Under the pieces are notes generated by a model. That model worked only from the letters and a program-made list of their open reading frames with translations. It did no database searches and was not told the origin of the DNA. Below, one piece after another: positions 37,601-51,600 of a DNA stretch of 64,000 bases. Each line of letters starts with the position of its first letter. The first letter of the stretch is position 1. The translations under genes and the position numbers were made by a program. This stretch comes from Anisakis pegreffii (lineage: Eukaryota; Nematoda; Chromadorea; Rhabditida; Anisakidae), in contig JAPYMA010003054.1 in the NCBI GenBank assembly GCA_035041965.1, forward strand, positions 1 to 64,000. Reading direction: 5' to 3'.

Positions 37601-40600
37601 ACTGAAACTATATCGCAGTATTCATCTCGTTAAAACAATTTAATTATGATAGAGAAATTTAGATCCAATAATTCGTGATAACTCCGAAGTGGCACTGAAA
37701 AATGCGATTGTTATATTGGATGAGGCGCACAACGTTGAGGACGTCTGTCGAGAGGCAGTCAGTTTCTCGTTCACCGAAAAAGAAATCGTTGCGGCATGCG
37801 CTGATTTTGGCAAAAAAGGTTGATGCTGTGCTCATTGTGAGCTCTTTCCTAACATTCATAACACTTATTCATACTGAGTTTGAAGTTCAAAATCTTCTCG
37901 CAGAACCGCAACAAAATTTCGATCTTCTCATTGCAGCCGCCGATGTGGAAAAAGCACTGAATAAATCGAAGCGAAAACAAACGGCGCAAGAGGGATTGGA
38001 CAACGTTGACGGATGGAAAACAGAGCAAACTTCTGATGCGTTGAACAATTTAAGTACCAATTATGGGACGGTCGGTATCCATCTTCAATTCGCTTTTTTG
38101 ATTCTTTTTTTAGGAAGTCAGTAATGAATTCATTGATAGAAGGTCTGCTTATGTAGTAGTGATCAAGGATTGAATTCTTGCGTGGTTTTTTGTTTTCATG
38201 AGACTCGCTGAGAGAATGAAAATTCTAGGAATATTCGTTGAATACATTTGACGAGTTGAATTTTCTTTGGCAAAATAATGTTTAAAAGGAGAAAATTTTG
38301 CGAACCTAACGTTTTTGAGGTGAATAAATTTATGAGCGATTTGTTGGACTGGTTTGTTGGAATGTCAGCCGAAGTTTTGAATAAAACGGTGGGTCGAGAT
38401 GACCGACAAAGCGAAACCTTCTCATGGGAGCGTTTGTATACATCTTTCGAAGAGAGCAAATTGACAATTTTCGGTGAAAAAGGAAAATCTTCAGCATATT
38501 CGAGTTTATTGGTTCGTCATTATTTTCTTTACGTTACTTTTGATTGATCGCTTTCAGAGCGTTTTTTTGTAAGTGATAGTTTTAGTTGGATTTGTATCGC
38601 TTTTGATTTGCATTGATTGTTTTAGAAGATATTTCGTTGAATTTCAGACCGCTTTAAGTGTGGTGTCGGGTTTGAGTGGTGATGATAGTGACCGCGATAC
38701 GATGTATGATCAGTACAGACCACTATCTGCATCCGTATCTTGTGTCGAGAAATTCTTGTATTTCTTCAGAACTTATTTCAAGGACGATAACAGAACCGTT
38801 TATAAGTGAGTTCTCGTTCGGCTGATTCTTTTATTAGTAATTTTGAGTGGTTGTTTTATTTTTGTTCATTGTGTACAATGTTCATCGTTTGCATTCAAAT
38901 AGTGGTTCCGCATTAAGGCTATTCATTTGTATCGATAAGCCGTTTGTACCGTTCGCTGCAAGGAATCGTCAAAGCGATATTGATGAATCGTCATCGGTTC
39001 GTTTCAGATTTATATTGTTTTGAATCAGTATCTAATTTCTCAGTGTCGTTATTATCATTGCGATATTCATTTCATTGTTCGCTTGCCCTTATGTGGCGGC
39101 TTTCATTGTTCAATAGATAAATATCATGGAATTTTTAAATGGTTTCGGAAGTAATCCAAGTTGGAGGTGAGGAATTGTGCCTTTAGAAGGATGTGCTGGA
39201 TATGGGGAAGGTATTCACCGAAAATGCAAACGAATGGCTCGATTCGAGGTCACCATTCAGCGGCTACCACGAAATTAAGCGCGGTTATCGTGTTAAGCTG
39301 GACTTTTGGTGTATGCGACCAGCACTGGTGCGTAGAATTTATCCGTTTTGATTTATCTTTCAATTCTTAACTGATTAAAAAAAGTCACGCAAAATCAAAA
39401 ATTTAGTCTCATCTTTAATAATTGAAGGCATATTTGGACGCATTCAAAGAATGCCGCAGTGTTATATTGGCATCTGGGACGTTATGTCCAATCGAGACGT
39501 TTCGTTCAGAGCTAGGAACTGATTTCCCACAAACGATGGAAGGTAGTCAAGTGATACCAAAAGAGAACATTTTTGCTGCCGTTCTTCCGTCGGTAGGCAT
39601 TGCAGTTGTCCTCTTTGATCGCATTCCTCTATTAAGCCTTCAGTCCGGAGAAGAAAACCTTATTTGTGCGTCTTTTTCCAACAGTTTTTAGCTATTCGAA
39701 TAAAACCCAGATACTGAAATTGAACTGAAATCGCTCATTATTCAGGGTCCGACAGGTCATCATTTGTGTGGTACGTATCGTAACGTGCAAAGTGACGATC
39801 GATTCATTCGTGAAATTTCGTTGCTGTTAAAGTGAGTTCAGTGAAGACACATTGTTTCAGCAGTGTTTTGAGGAATGCAGTAGACGGTGAATAGATAATC
39901 GAAAGTCTGCCTTCATTTGAATGGAGGACAATTTTGAATTTTGAGTGAAGGCGACTGTTTTGATCCGAAAAGAAAAGAAAAACTCCAAACCATCAAATAC
40001 AATCAAAGTTGAAAAACTACACGTATTATCACTCATCATGAATGTTGAATATTGGTGAATGCGAAAACGGCAAAGTCTGTTAATAACTAAATGAAGTTAA
40101 TTTGCAAACTGACAGCGATATCTTAAAGATGAGTTAAGTTCAGATCTGTATGTGAGATCGTACCAAAAGGAGTGTTGTGCTTTGTGCCGAGTTATCAGCT
40201 GCTCGACAAAGTGTACAATTTTATGGAAGAAAGTGGCATCTTACGACAGATTCAAACCATCAAATGCGTTCTACGTGAACCACGTCGATCCACACAAATG
40301 AATGAGATAATGAGCAAATACGAAGAGGCCATCTTCCATTCGGATCGTTATGGACCTCAGTGTACCGGAGCGTTGATGTTTGCCGTTTTTCGTGGAAAGG
40401 TAGCCTACCCTCCGTTTTCAATGGAATTTTGGCTATACCGAATAGAGACGAAGTTCATGAGATGTTTATTTTAAACCTACTCACTTGCGTATTTATAATT
40501 GTTCGATTTATAATGTCCTCTCAATCGGAGGCACACAGCTGAAGAGTGGATATCGGTGATATTTACATTTTATGTGCTGAATTCAAGTTGATCAGATTGA

Positions 40601-41534
40601 TTGCTTGTGTGAAGAGTGCTTGAAGATATTTGGCAAAGATATGGAAAAGAGCGCATTTTTAGGTCTCCGAAGGAATCGACTTCCCAGACGATCGCGCCCG
40701 TTGTGTGGTTTCCGTAAGCATTCCGTTTCCAAACGCAATGGATGAACAAGTTTGTTTTTTCGTTGATTGTTATTTTGTGACAGGATATTAGTGATCGAGT
40801 AGAGTTATTTGGTTACTATGACTTTTTTTGTTTTGTTACAGAAGAAAAAGTTATTTTTCAGCAGTTATTGTGTTTCATTGAAGAATTGGTGATGTTTTGA
40901 GGTTTTGGAGAAGAAGAAATTCAACAACGAAAATTGTAAAAAGTTAAGAATTCTAACCGGTGATGAATGGTACACAATGCAAGCGTATCGGGCGCTCAAT
41001 CAAGCCCTTGGAAGGTATCGTCAAGCGTTTTTTTTCTTGATTTTATCTTGCAGAGTACAATTTTTGGATGGAATGAAGAGAAATCGCTTGTTTGTTTTGA
41101 TTGAATGAGTCGACTCATGAAAATTTTGATACCGAAGGAAATGCATTAGTGTAATTTCAGAATAAATTCTTTTTGATGGGTATCTCCCTCTTTTTTAATA
41201 TTTTTTATTGGCGTAATGAATGAGCTGTTGCTGTAGATGTTTACGGCATCGCTCTGATTGGGGTGCAATTCTATTGGCTGACAAGCGTCTGATGCTTACA
41301 CAATCGAATCCAAACGCGAAAAAAGTCTCAAAATGGATTCGTGAGCAGTTGAGACCGCTCAGCAGCTACAAAGACTTCACGTCGAGCCTAGAAGAATTTG
41401 TTACGAGTATGCAGTCAAAGAGCCAGATGCAGAATTCCGAAAGTACAACAACTGATACCGTCACAAATGATAACACCGAAATATCAACGCATGATTCTAG
41501 CAGCATGGCGAGTTATGGGTCTCGGGATGAGTAA
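34662..41534 (+). CDS. dog-1: BRIP1/FANCJ (DOG-1) family iron-sulphur DNA helicase
   Basis: 5'-3' XPD-type helicase that unwinds G-quadruplexes and interstrand-crosslinked DNA (family knowledge). 20 phase-matched exons give about 1,015 residues: 34662-34758, 35102-35299, 35486-35746, 35963-36021, 36144-36235, 36509-36607, 36805-36907, 37272-37497, 37663-37818, 37904-38070, 38320-38511, 38648-38805, 38903-38996, 39187-39327, 39428-39592, 39746-39831, 40144-40399, 40663-40749, 40902-41014, 41237-41534. Visible motifs: ESPTGSGKT (Walker A), [11 protein letters not shown] (Ia), four Fe-S cysteines (about C280, C295, C306, C354), VILDEAHN (II), [24 protein letters not shown] and [10 protein letters not shown] (VI). 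The first exon has a basic RRRKRT stretch that may be a nuclear signal. Exons 1 and 7-8 are joined by phase and are less certain than the helicase core. Confidence 0.93.
36805..37436 (+). other. dog-1: Fe-S cluster domain of the BRIP1/DOG-1 helicase
   Basis: Two exons carry the four cysteines that ligate the 4Fe-4S cluster in XPD-family helicases. They appear as [23 protein letters not shown] and NPTLCPYF, in the family order and spacing, followed by [12 protein letters not shown]. The intact set argues for an active helicase. Confidence 0.85.
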
Positions 41535-42636
41535 AAGTGGCATATATAAACTTGATAATATCGATTCCGTCTAGGTTAACAAAATGCTCGAAGGCAATAG
41601 ATCCAAGAATATAGAAATAAAAATCATGTGTTATCTATTTTACGCATTTTGGTATGAATCCGCATGGTAGTCACTATATTTATTTCAAGTGCTTCCGTTC
41701 GATCAGAGAAAATTTAACGCCTATATTGCATTCCGCCGTTGAATTTTGTTCTTATGATTATTTCGACTCCTGAGCGACTCAGATTATTCATCTTGGTCAC
41801 TTAAGTGCTGATTGTATTGCATTCCCTTGGTATTGTGCAGTACCTCCATTCATTTTGATATCAGCTAATGTGCATTTATCAGTGAAATTCTTATTGTTGT
41901 TCTCATTCGTATTGTTTTGTATTAAATTGTTTCGTTACATAACTTATATCACATAATTATCACTCAACCGCAGTGACAAATATAGTTGAAATTCTTTCGA
42001 GTTCCTTTCAAACTTCGAGTATTATAAATTGTGTTCATTTTTGTATCTCATTAGGGGTATGTTCATTAATTGTTTTAAAAAAAGTGAATTTGTCACGATT
42101 TCGCATTTCATATGATCGCCTCATCTTGATATATGTATGCATACGAATATTTATTCGTTGATTTTTTTGTCTTAATGGAATTGTTGAGGTGTTCAATAAA
42201 ATAGACATTGTTTCGTAGTTGTCTAATTGCATTCGATAGTTATCGTTAGAAGTTAAGAAAATGAAACGAATTGGAAGTGTTTTCGATAAGAAATTAAATT
42301 GAAGTAACAATGTGGCAAGATTTAAGATTATTAGCGGCTTGGTTAATCTAACGAGTTTATATGATTGCAATACTCAACAATCATAGACTTTTAATATTTA
42401 ACCTCCCAAACATGCATCAAATAAATATTTATTCAATAACAATCATAAAACTGATCTCATCATCAAATCAACAAAATAATGACGAAAAAAACTCCGTCAA
42501 AACAAATAAAATATGAATCAAGTCAACAACAAATAGATGAAGTGAACAAATAAATAAGGTAGTGAATGTGAAAATGTTCTATTCGAATGACAGTCAAGAC
42601 AGTGATGAATCAGAAGGACAGTTCGACGTGGCGCTA
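41535..42636. other. Convergent intergenic region (dog-1 and NEK10 3' ends)
   Basis: 1.1 kb between tail-to-tail genes, very A/T-rich. It holds both 3' UTRs. No coding sequence is supported here. The exact right edge depends on the provisional last exon of the NEK10 gene. Confidence 0.5.
41616..41621 (+). terminator. Likely polyadenylation signal AATAAA for dog-1/BRIP1
   Basis: AATAAA about 82 bases downstream of the helicase stop codon, in the convergent interval facing the NEK10 gene. Confidence 0.5.
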
Positions 42637-45600
42637 TCAGATGCGGTTGTCTGGCATCCAGAAGATAGCGTACGGGCAGGTGTTGCGGGTTTTAAACGTG
42701 ACGGTGGTCGACCGTACAGTAGCTGTGTTGCGTTGAGTTGTGAGAGTACAATCTCAACACACGCATACAACTGCTCGTAACTGATTTTTGTTATACGTTC
42801 GTCTGAAAATTTTGCTTGTTCAGCTCTGAGCTTGTGCTATGAAAACTTCCATTGTGATGCATTCATCAATGTGAAGTAACTTATCGTTAATAGCGACTCG
42901 ATGATTTAAGATGGAAAAAAACTCAATGAATGAATTGCAATGCGATTGCATTTGTTACAAATCGATGATTGATCATATGGTAAACGAAAGATTTTTATCA
43001 TAAAGCGATATTGCAAGAAATTGATCAGTGCAGTAACAATAAGGTTGGATTCAGTCATATGATAACGAATGATAGAGGCTTGAATGATAAAAGTTCGTAA
43101 ATAATATGACGCACTTATTTGGTATCCAGCAATTTCGACATCCTGCAGCACTGGCCGAAAATCCGAATAACCCAATTCGAGCTCGATCATTTCATCAGAC
43201 TGTGTTGCCAACTGCAATTCAAATGCTTCATATAAGCCAAGATATCGAATGTTTTATTCACAGAGTGAATGATTCCTCATGAATGTGTTCATCCATACTT
43301 TTCGTAAGTGTCGTTTAATTTGTAGTGGCGTTGAATCAGATGCAAAAATACATCTACGAAATTGATCGATAACGCGTTTCTTGTGATGCAATGCCATCTG
43401 CATTGATCCATCTGCTGGATCTGGCGATATTCGTTGACTGATGTAGATCAGCCTGAATATTCAGTGTCATAATTCCTGTCGATATCAGTTTATCCTCACA
43501 GAATATACTGTTTCATGAATATGTCAAGAGCACATCATTACCAATGTATTATTCATCATTACAGTTGTTACGTTTTGAGAATGTACGAAAACGGTATATC
43601 AAAAGATATTGTTTGTACAGTTAAGTATTACTCCTCTTTGTAGTAGACTAAACTATCAATACACACTCACCTATGTGCCATATCGAGAATTTCCAAGACG
43701 GGATCTGTGATCGGTTGAACTGAATTCGCTGAAACGTTCAAAACAGCTCCGGCTGATGCTACTAAATAAAACATAATTTTATGCCGTTCTCATTCAGAAA
43801 TATTCTCAATCCAACTGTCAAGCAAATAAAAATAGTACAGTTCATAAGGCAATAAACTGGCAGTGATTATAATTAAATGGTACTGATAAGTATGGTGATA
43901 TAGCATTATAATGATATATTTTGGAAATCCAACTTAAGAAGTAGAATGAAGCGGTGAGAAGGCATACCGCGAAGATGTCGTTCCAAAGCTAGTCGTCGTT
44001 CATTTTCAATTGAATCTGAACGAACGATCTGATGCAGATTCGGAAGTCGAACAGAATTCGAACAAGACGATGAGGATGTTGATTCTATTGACGAATCTGA
44101 ATTCAGCGTGACCGTAGCGTCAAAAATTTCGAGTTAATTATGAGTGCTTTTATCAGTTGCTCTTTACCATTAACAAATGATCGACAAGTTTCCGTTCAAA
44201 ATTTAGTTGATACCAGTGAAAAAAAAACGAAAAGTAAAGCTGAAAACAACTTTGCCAAGCGATTGCTTTTGCTGCACGATTTATAGTGGTAAGACGGGGT
44301 AATGAAACACTTGAGATGAGCTCATTCCGAGACAATTCTGTGGCAGCCGTGGTGATTCGTGCTTCTTGAGCACTATTCGCTGGAAATTTAAAATCGTATT
44401 TTCAGATTAAATTCCGATTTAAGCAATCAAATTTTCGAAAATCCAATGAAAAGCTCAATTTTCTTACTATCGAATTGCCGGTTTGGCATCTTTTTGACCT
44501 GAAACTGTTTCCAGCAATTTCGAAAAATCTATGAACAAATGAACCTTTCCGTGGTTTATCGATGCCAAACGCTCGAAGTGGAAGCAGTGATTTTGCATCG
44601 GACTGTGAGCGTTGGAAACGATTCGCTTTGATGAGTCTCGATGAAATTCGTGGCTCAGTATTTTTAGAGTTTCTTGAAGTTGACGTATCATTCCTGAAAG
44701 TTTCACCTCTCAATTTGATTCCATCTATTCTAAGTCCTAGACTGTCACTATCAAACACATTCGTAAACGTTTCTTGGAAAACGATGACCATTAATAGCAC
44801 CGTTAACGATGGAATATCTTAAGAAGGCGACGAATTACTTTTGAATAAATGTTTGGAACTATAGTTGCAACGGCACAGGGAAAATTTTCACTGAAGTTCC
44901 ATAAGATATTGGAATTCCCTTTTATCGCTCGAAAATTTTAGAAGAATTTCTCCATACCGTTGTCTGCGATCTGATTTTGACGCGACCGTTTTCGAGGTCG
45001 TTGAAATGGAGCGAAGTACGCCATCGAGATGCAGCATGATTCGTTCGGTGATCAAGCTCGATATACCTACTATATCGGATCGTTTGCGATGATCCTTCTC
45101 CAGACATGCATTTATCATGCGTCTCAGTTCACTACAAAAGAAACTCACAGAAAAAACCAGGTACTCTCAAGTTATTATGGAACTCAATGCGATGACTTTG
45201 GTGTTTTTCGGAAAATATTTTCGGTAACTGAAACAAATATGACAAAATTCTTTCTGGAATGGCCCTCCGAAATCGCAATACTAAACTCATATCAGAGTTA
45301 GTTTTAAAATGCCCGGAAGATCCACACATATTCACTGTTCCGTGGGAATGCTCGAAGAAATGATCATCTGAAAGCGTACGGAGAATAATTTTGATCGACC
45401 ATTTCGTATCGGCCTTCAACGATAGTGGTTGCGAGACGCAGCACGTTGTGCGAGAAGAACGCTGGCTTCAGGTTGCACATCTCATACACACAACATCCGA
45501 ATGACCAAACGTCTGCTTTATCCGAATACGGCTCATTTTGAACAATTTCTGGACTGAAATTGACGAATATGGCTGCTTGAAAATTCCAGAAAGCATTTCC

Positions 45601-48600
45601 AATAACCAAAGAGAATTATTGTAACAGCTAGTGAAGGAAGTCGATGCGAAAAACTGATCTATCGTAAGGAGCGATTCATAACAGATGAGTGTTAGGAATT
45701 ATCATACCAACTGTATACGATTGTGCCGGCCGCCGACTTCAAGTAGTCTGCGCCCTTCTCTTTAGCCAATCCAAAATCAGCTGTAAATTGTCAATTTACT
45801 GGGCCACGCAAATTTGCTTTCCGGATACCATGAAGGATTTTGAAAACAGATGGAAATGATGTGGAAGTGAAGAAATTTTCACTAAATCATAAATATTCTC
45901 TATCATTTTCATGAAATAAAAAGCGAATATTTCACATGAAAACATACTGATGACAACATGGTCATTATCAGCGAGCATTATATTGTTTGGTTTGAGATCA
46001 CGATGCACGATGCGTTTCTCTTTATGTAAATATCTGAGCGCGAGCACTAACTGAAATCAGAATTATAGCCAAATGGACACTTTAAATGAATTAAAACATA
46101 AAAAACTTGAAACTTGAAGCTGGAGCCAGAGAAAACTTGAATGAACGATGAAAGGAATAAGTAAAGCTAGATGAATGAATCAAAATCGCTCGATCATTTT
46201 CATGACTTAATGTTAGTTAGGCACTTAAGAGGAATTCGACGATAACCTGTATAACGATGTTCCATATTCTGGCCTCAGTGAACGTTTCGTTCTTCTCTTT
46301 AACTGAATTAATGTGATCTCTCAACGATGCGCCTTCCACCAGGTCCATAACAATATACAGCTTGTGGTTCTCGACAAAGACACGACGATATCGAACGATA
46401 TTTGGATGTCGCAACTGCAACAAATCACTGGCATTCATTGGTCGCCTTTGATGGGGACGATGTGAAGCTGTTTCAACGGTCAGTTGGCAGAATCTCGGGA
46501 AAGACATTGTTCACGAATTAAAATGAATGGAAAGTTCAAGTTTTTGATTATCAGCAGCTGGAAATAGAGGACTATCACTTTTCTTTCGTCTTGTAGTAGG
46601 ACTGTGAAAAGGAAGAAATAAGTGGAACCTGTTGTTTGATTATTCGGACTTCACTTATAATATCACCGTAACTCTTGTCCACGTTACTTTCGTCTTCTTG
46701 CAGCATGAAAATCTGAAGTTACAGCGAAATTTGGTCAATTATTTTAGATTAGAGACACTAGCCACTTTGAACGATTTCGAAAAACATTTTGCAAGATTGT
46801 GATTAAATGTTGACTCGTCAACTGCGTAGTCTTACAAGATTGCCTTATAACGCTACAACGATATAACGTCACAATTTTATCAATTGGAATTATTTGATAA
46901 GACTAGAACAGTGGTGAGGATGAGAAGGCTTATTGGTTGAGGGAACCGATTTGTGTGCCTGAAGGAACTCTCAAAGGAAAGAACTTTACCGTACGGGAAC
47001 AAATCAAATGAAGGTGATAATTATCTGATCAACTATATGGAGCAAACTCAATCGATGATATATTTTGCACAGATTTCGCATATACCTCTTTGAGTGCATA
47101 TGTTGGTGCTGAGGTTTTATGCGCTGAATTGATGATTTTCTTGTGCACTCGATAGACACATCCGAATGCACCTGAGCCCAACTGTTCGATAACTTCATAC
47201 TGACCGATCACTGCGATTGGCTCACGTTGTTGATCACTTGTATCCCAACACGATTGAACCGTCTCTTTGGATGTCGTCTCCTAGAAAGACTTCCAGAAAT
47301 TTTATCTCTACAACAAATACTGCTGGCCAGGAGGATAGAACTTTCTTGTCGCATTTTGTCGCCATGGTCCAACACACCATAGATGAATTTCGATAGAGCA
47401 AGATTTTCAATAATCATGATTTTTGATTTAGTCATACAAACCAGGTCGTTTTTCAAGAACGGAATAATTTCGATTAGAAAATTACATACTGCCCGAGAAA
47501 AGGTGAAGGTTCTGGGTAATATGCGCATCTGAGAACAGTATCTTATTTGCGAGATCAACGATACAGATAATTGATCACTACCCAATCACTGTTTTCATGC
47601 AAAATATTTCTTTATAATCAATGGCGTATGATCCATCAAAAAATTTTCTCTCGGTCCTTCAGTCAAGCTCCAGTTCATCTCAGGTGGTTGATAAAAATGT
47701 ATGTGAAGCATTAAAACTCGCAATAATGTGCCGATAGCTGTCCACAAGTGTCGTATAAGCTTGTAGTTCATGCACATAGTGACCAATATCGATGAACTTT
47801 TCATAGAAATCTGACGGGAATAAACGACGAAAAAAGTGACGATTACGTTCCAAACAAAACAATAAGCGTAGTACACGAAATACTGAGCACTGAAAGTATT
47901 TTATCAAGAAAATCATCATAATGTTTTGAGGGTTTGCACAAACAACGATAATTGGGAAGATTTGAGAAAGATTCATTAAATCACTTTCATTATTCATTTT
48001 CATTTTATCATGCGGAAAGTCTGATTGCACTTCAACTGACCTGCAATACCCGAAAATTCTCATTTTCACTCAACGTTGGCCGGTTATATTGAAGCATCAG
48101 AAGTCGACCCAATTGAAAGATGCCATTATTTTGCACTATCAAAACTTGATGCGCATCACATAAGCATAAATGTGCCAGTACAGCACAAATACCTGAAATT
48201 TTTTGGCTTTGCGATGTGATTTTTTGGCCAACTGAGATACGTTCAGAAAATCGGCTATATCTCCTCAAGCAAGCAAAATCGCTCGACAATGTATATTTCT
48301 GAAAGTAGAGAATCTTAGGAATCTAATGATNNNNNNNNNNNNNNNNNNNNNNNNNNNNNNNNNNNNNNNNNNNNNNNNNNNNNNNNNNNNNNNNNNNNNN
48401 NNNNNNNNNNNNNNNNNNNNNNNNNNNNNNTAATGTACGCATTGATCAACAGTGATAGAATGTATTGAAACGAGCGTCGCCCAGCTACTTGAAGTACATT
48501 CAGAAAATCAGCTATATCTCCTCATTTAAACAAAATCGGTCGACAACATATATACTTTTCTGAAAGTAGAGAATCTTAGGAATCTAATGATGTGAAGAAA

Positions 48601-51600
48601 TTGCTATGTTACTGAGCAAAACTGAGGACACGGTTAGTTTGAAGATGGTAACCCTAATGCCACTATAGTAATGTACGCATTGATCAACAGTGATAGAATG
48701 TATTGAAACGAGCGTCGCCCAGCTACTTGAAGTACATTCAGAAAATCAGCTATATCTCCTCATTTAAACAAAATCGGTCGACAACATATATACTTTTCTG
48801 AATCTAGAGAATCTGGGGAATCTAATGGTGTGAAGAAATTGCTATGTTACTGAGCAAAACTGAGGACACGGTTAGTTTGAAGATGGTAACCCTAATGCCA
48901 CTATAGTAATGTACGCATTGATCAACAGTGATAGAATGTATTGAAACGAGCGTCGCCCAGCTACTTGAAGTACATTCAGAAAATCAGCTATATCTCCTCA
49001 TTTAAACAAAATCGGTCGACAACATATATACTTTTCTGAATCTAGAGAATCTGGGGAATCTAATGGTGTGAAGAAATTGCTATGTTACTGAGCAAAACTG
49101 AGGACACGGTTAGTTTGAAGATGGTAACCCTAATGCCACTATAGTAATGTACGCATTGATCAACAGTGATAGAATGTATTGAAACGAGCGTCGCCCAGCT
49201 ACTTGAAGTACATTCAGAAAATCAGCTATATCTCCTCATTTAAACAAAATCGGTCGACAACATATATACTTTTCTGAATCTAGAGAATCTGGGGAATCTA
49301 ATGGTGTGAAGAAATTGCTATGTTACTGAGCAAAACTGAGGACACGGTTAGTTTGAAGATGGTAACCCTAATGCCACTATAGTAATGTACGCATTGATCA
49401 ACAGTGATAGAATGTATTGAAACGAGCGTCGCCCAGCTACTTGAAGTACATTCAGAAAATCAGCTATATCTCCTCATTTAAACAAAATCGGTCGACAACA
49501 TATATACTTTTCTGAATCTAGAGAATCTGGGGAATCTAATGGTGTGAAGAAATTGCTATGTTACTGAGCAAAACTGAGGACACGGTTAGTTTGAAGATGG
49601 TAACCCTAATGCCACTATAGTAATGTACGCATTGATCAACAGTGATAGAATGTATTGAAACGAGCGTCGCCCAGCTACTTGAAGTACATTCAGAAAATCA
49701 GCTATATCTCCTCATTTAAACAAAATCGGTCGACAACATATATACTTTTCTGAATCTAGAGAATCTGGGGAATCTAATGGTGTGAAGAAATTGCTATGTT
49801 ACTGAGCAAAACTGAGGACACGGTTAGTTTGAAGATGGTAACCCTAATGCCACTATAGTAATGTACGCATTGATCAACAGTGATAGAATGTATTGAAACG
49901 AGCGTCGCCCAGCTACTTGAAGTACATTCAGAAAATCAGCTATATCTCCTCATTTAAACAAAATCGGTCGACAACATATATACTTTTCTGAATCTAGAGA
50001 ATCTGGGGAATCTAATGGTGTGAAGAAATTGCTATGTTACTGAGCAAAACTGAGGACACGGTTAGTTTGAAGATGGTAACCCTAATGCCACTATAGTAAT
50101 GTACGCATTGATCAACAGTGATAGAATGTATTGAAACGAGCGTCGCCCAGCTACTTGAAGTACATTCAGAAAATCAGCTATATCTCCTCATTTAAACAAA
50201 ATCGGTCGACAACATATATACTTTTCTGAATCTAGAGAATCTGGGGAATCTAATGGTGTGAAGAAATTGCTATGTTACTGAGCAAAACTGAGGACACGGT
50301 TAGTTTGAAGATGGTAACCCTAATGCCACTATAGTAATGTACGCATTGATCAACAGTGATAGAATGTATTGAAACGAGCGTCGCCCAGCTACTTGAAGTA
50401 CATTCAGAAAATCAGCTATATCTCCTCATTTAAACAAAATCGGTCGACAACATATATACTTTTCTGAATCTAGAGAATCTGGGGAATCTAATGGTGTGAA
50501 GAAATTGCTATGTTACTGAGCAAAACTGAGGACACGGTTAGTTTGAAGATGGTAACCCTAATGCCACTATAGTAATGTACGCATTGATCAACAGTGATAG
50601 AATGTATTGAAACGAGCGTCGCCCAGCTACTTGAAGTACATTCAGAAAATCAGCTATATCTCCTCATTTAAACAAAATCGGTCGACAACATATATACTTT
50701 TCTGAATCTAGAGAATCTGGGGAATCTAATGGTGTGAAGAAATTGCTATGTTACTGAGCAAAACTGAGGACACGGTTAGTTTGAAGATGGTAACCCTAAT
50801 GCCACTATAGTAATGTACGCATTGATCAACAGTGATAGAATGTATTGAAACGAGCGTCGCCCAGCTACTTGAAGTACATTCAGAAAATCAGCTATATCTC
50901 CTCATTTAAACAAAATCGGTCGACAACATATATACTTTTCTGAATCTAGAGAATCTGGGGAATCTAATGGTGTGAAGAAATTGCTATGTTACTGAGCAAA
51001 ACTGAGGACACGGTTAGTTTGAAGATGGTAACCCTAATGCCACTATAGTAATGTACGCATTGATCAACAGTGATAGAATGTATTGAAACGAGCGTCGCCC
51101 AGCTACTTGAAGTACATTCAGAAAATCAGCTATATCTCCTCATTTAAACAAAATCGGTCGACAACATATATACTTTTCTGAATCTAGAGAATCTGGGGAA
51201 TCTAATGGTGTGAAGAAATTGCTATGTTACTGAGCAAAACTGAGGACACGGTTAGTTTGAAGATGGTAACCCTAATGCCACTATAGTAATGTACGCATTG
51301 ATCAACAGTGATAGAATGTATTGAAACGAGCGTCGCCCAGCTACTTGAAGTACATTCAGAAAATCAGCTATATCTCCTCATTTAAACAAAATCGGTCGAC
51401 AACATATATACTTTTCTGAATCTAGAGAATCTGGGGAATCTAATGGTGTGAAGAAATTGCTATGTTACTGAGCAAAACTGAGGACACGGTTAGTTTGAAG
51501 ATGGTAACCCTAATGCCACTATAGTAATGTACGCATTGATCAACAGTGATAGAATGTATTGAAACGAGCGTCGCCCAGCTACTTGAAGTACATTCAGAAA

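Noticed and set aside
23010..41534. Operon of SMARCAD1, rpn-6 and dog-1
   Set aside because: Same orientation, but gaps are 2.8 kb and 0.55 kb, far from the roughly 100-base spacing of nematode operons, and at least one gap has its own AATAAA signal. No spliced-leader evidence can be read from DNA alone.
44562..44822. Plus-strand open frame of 86 codons inside the NEK10 3' region
   Set aside because: It is antisense to the gene. The minus strand here holds unresolved NEK10 exons, and there is no motif in the plus frame.
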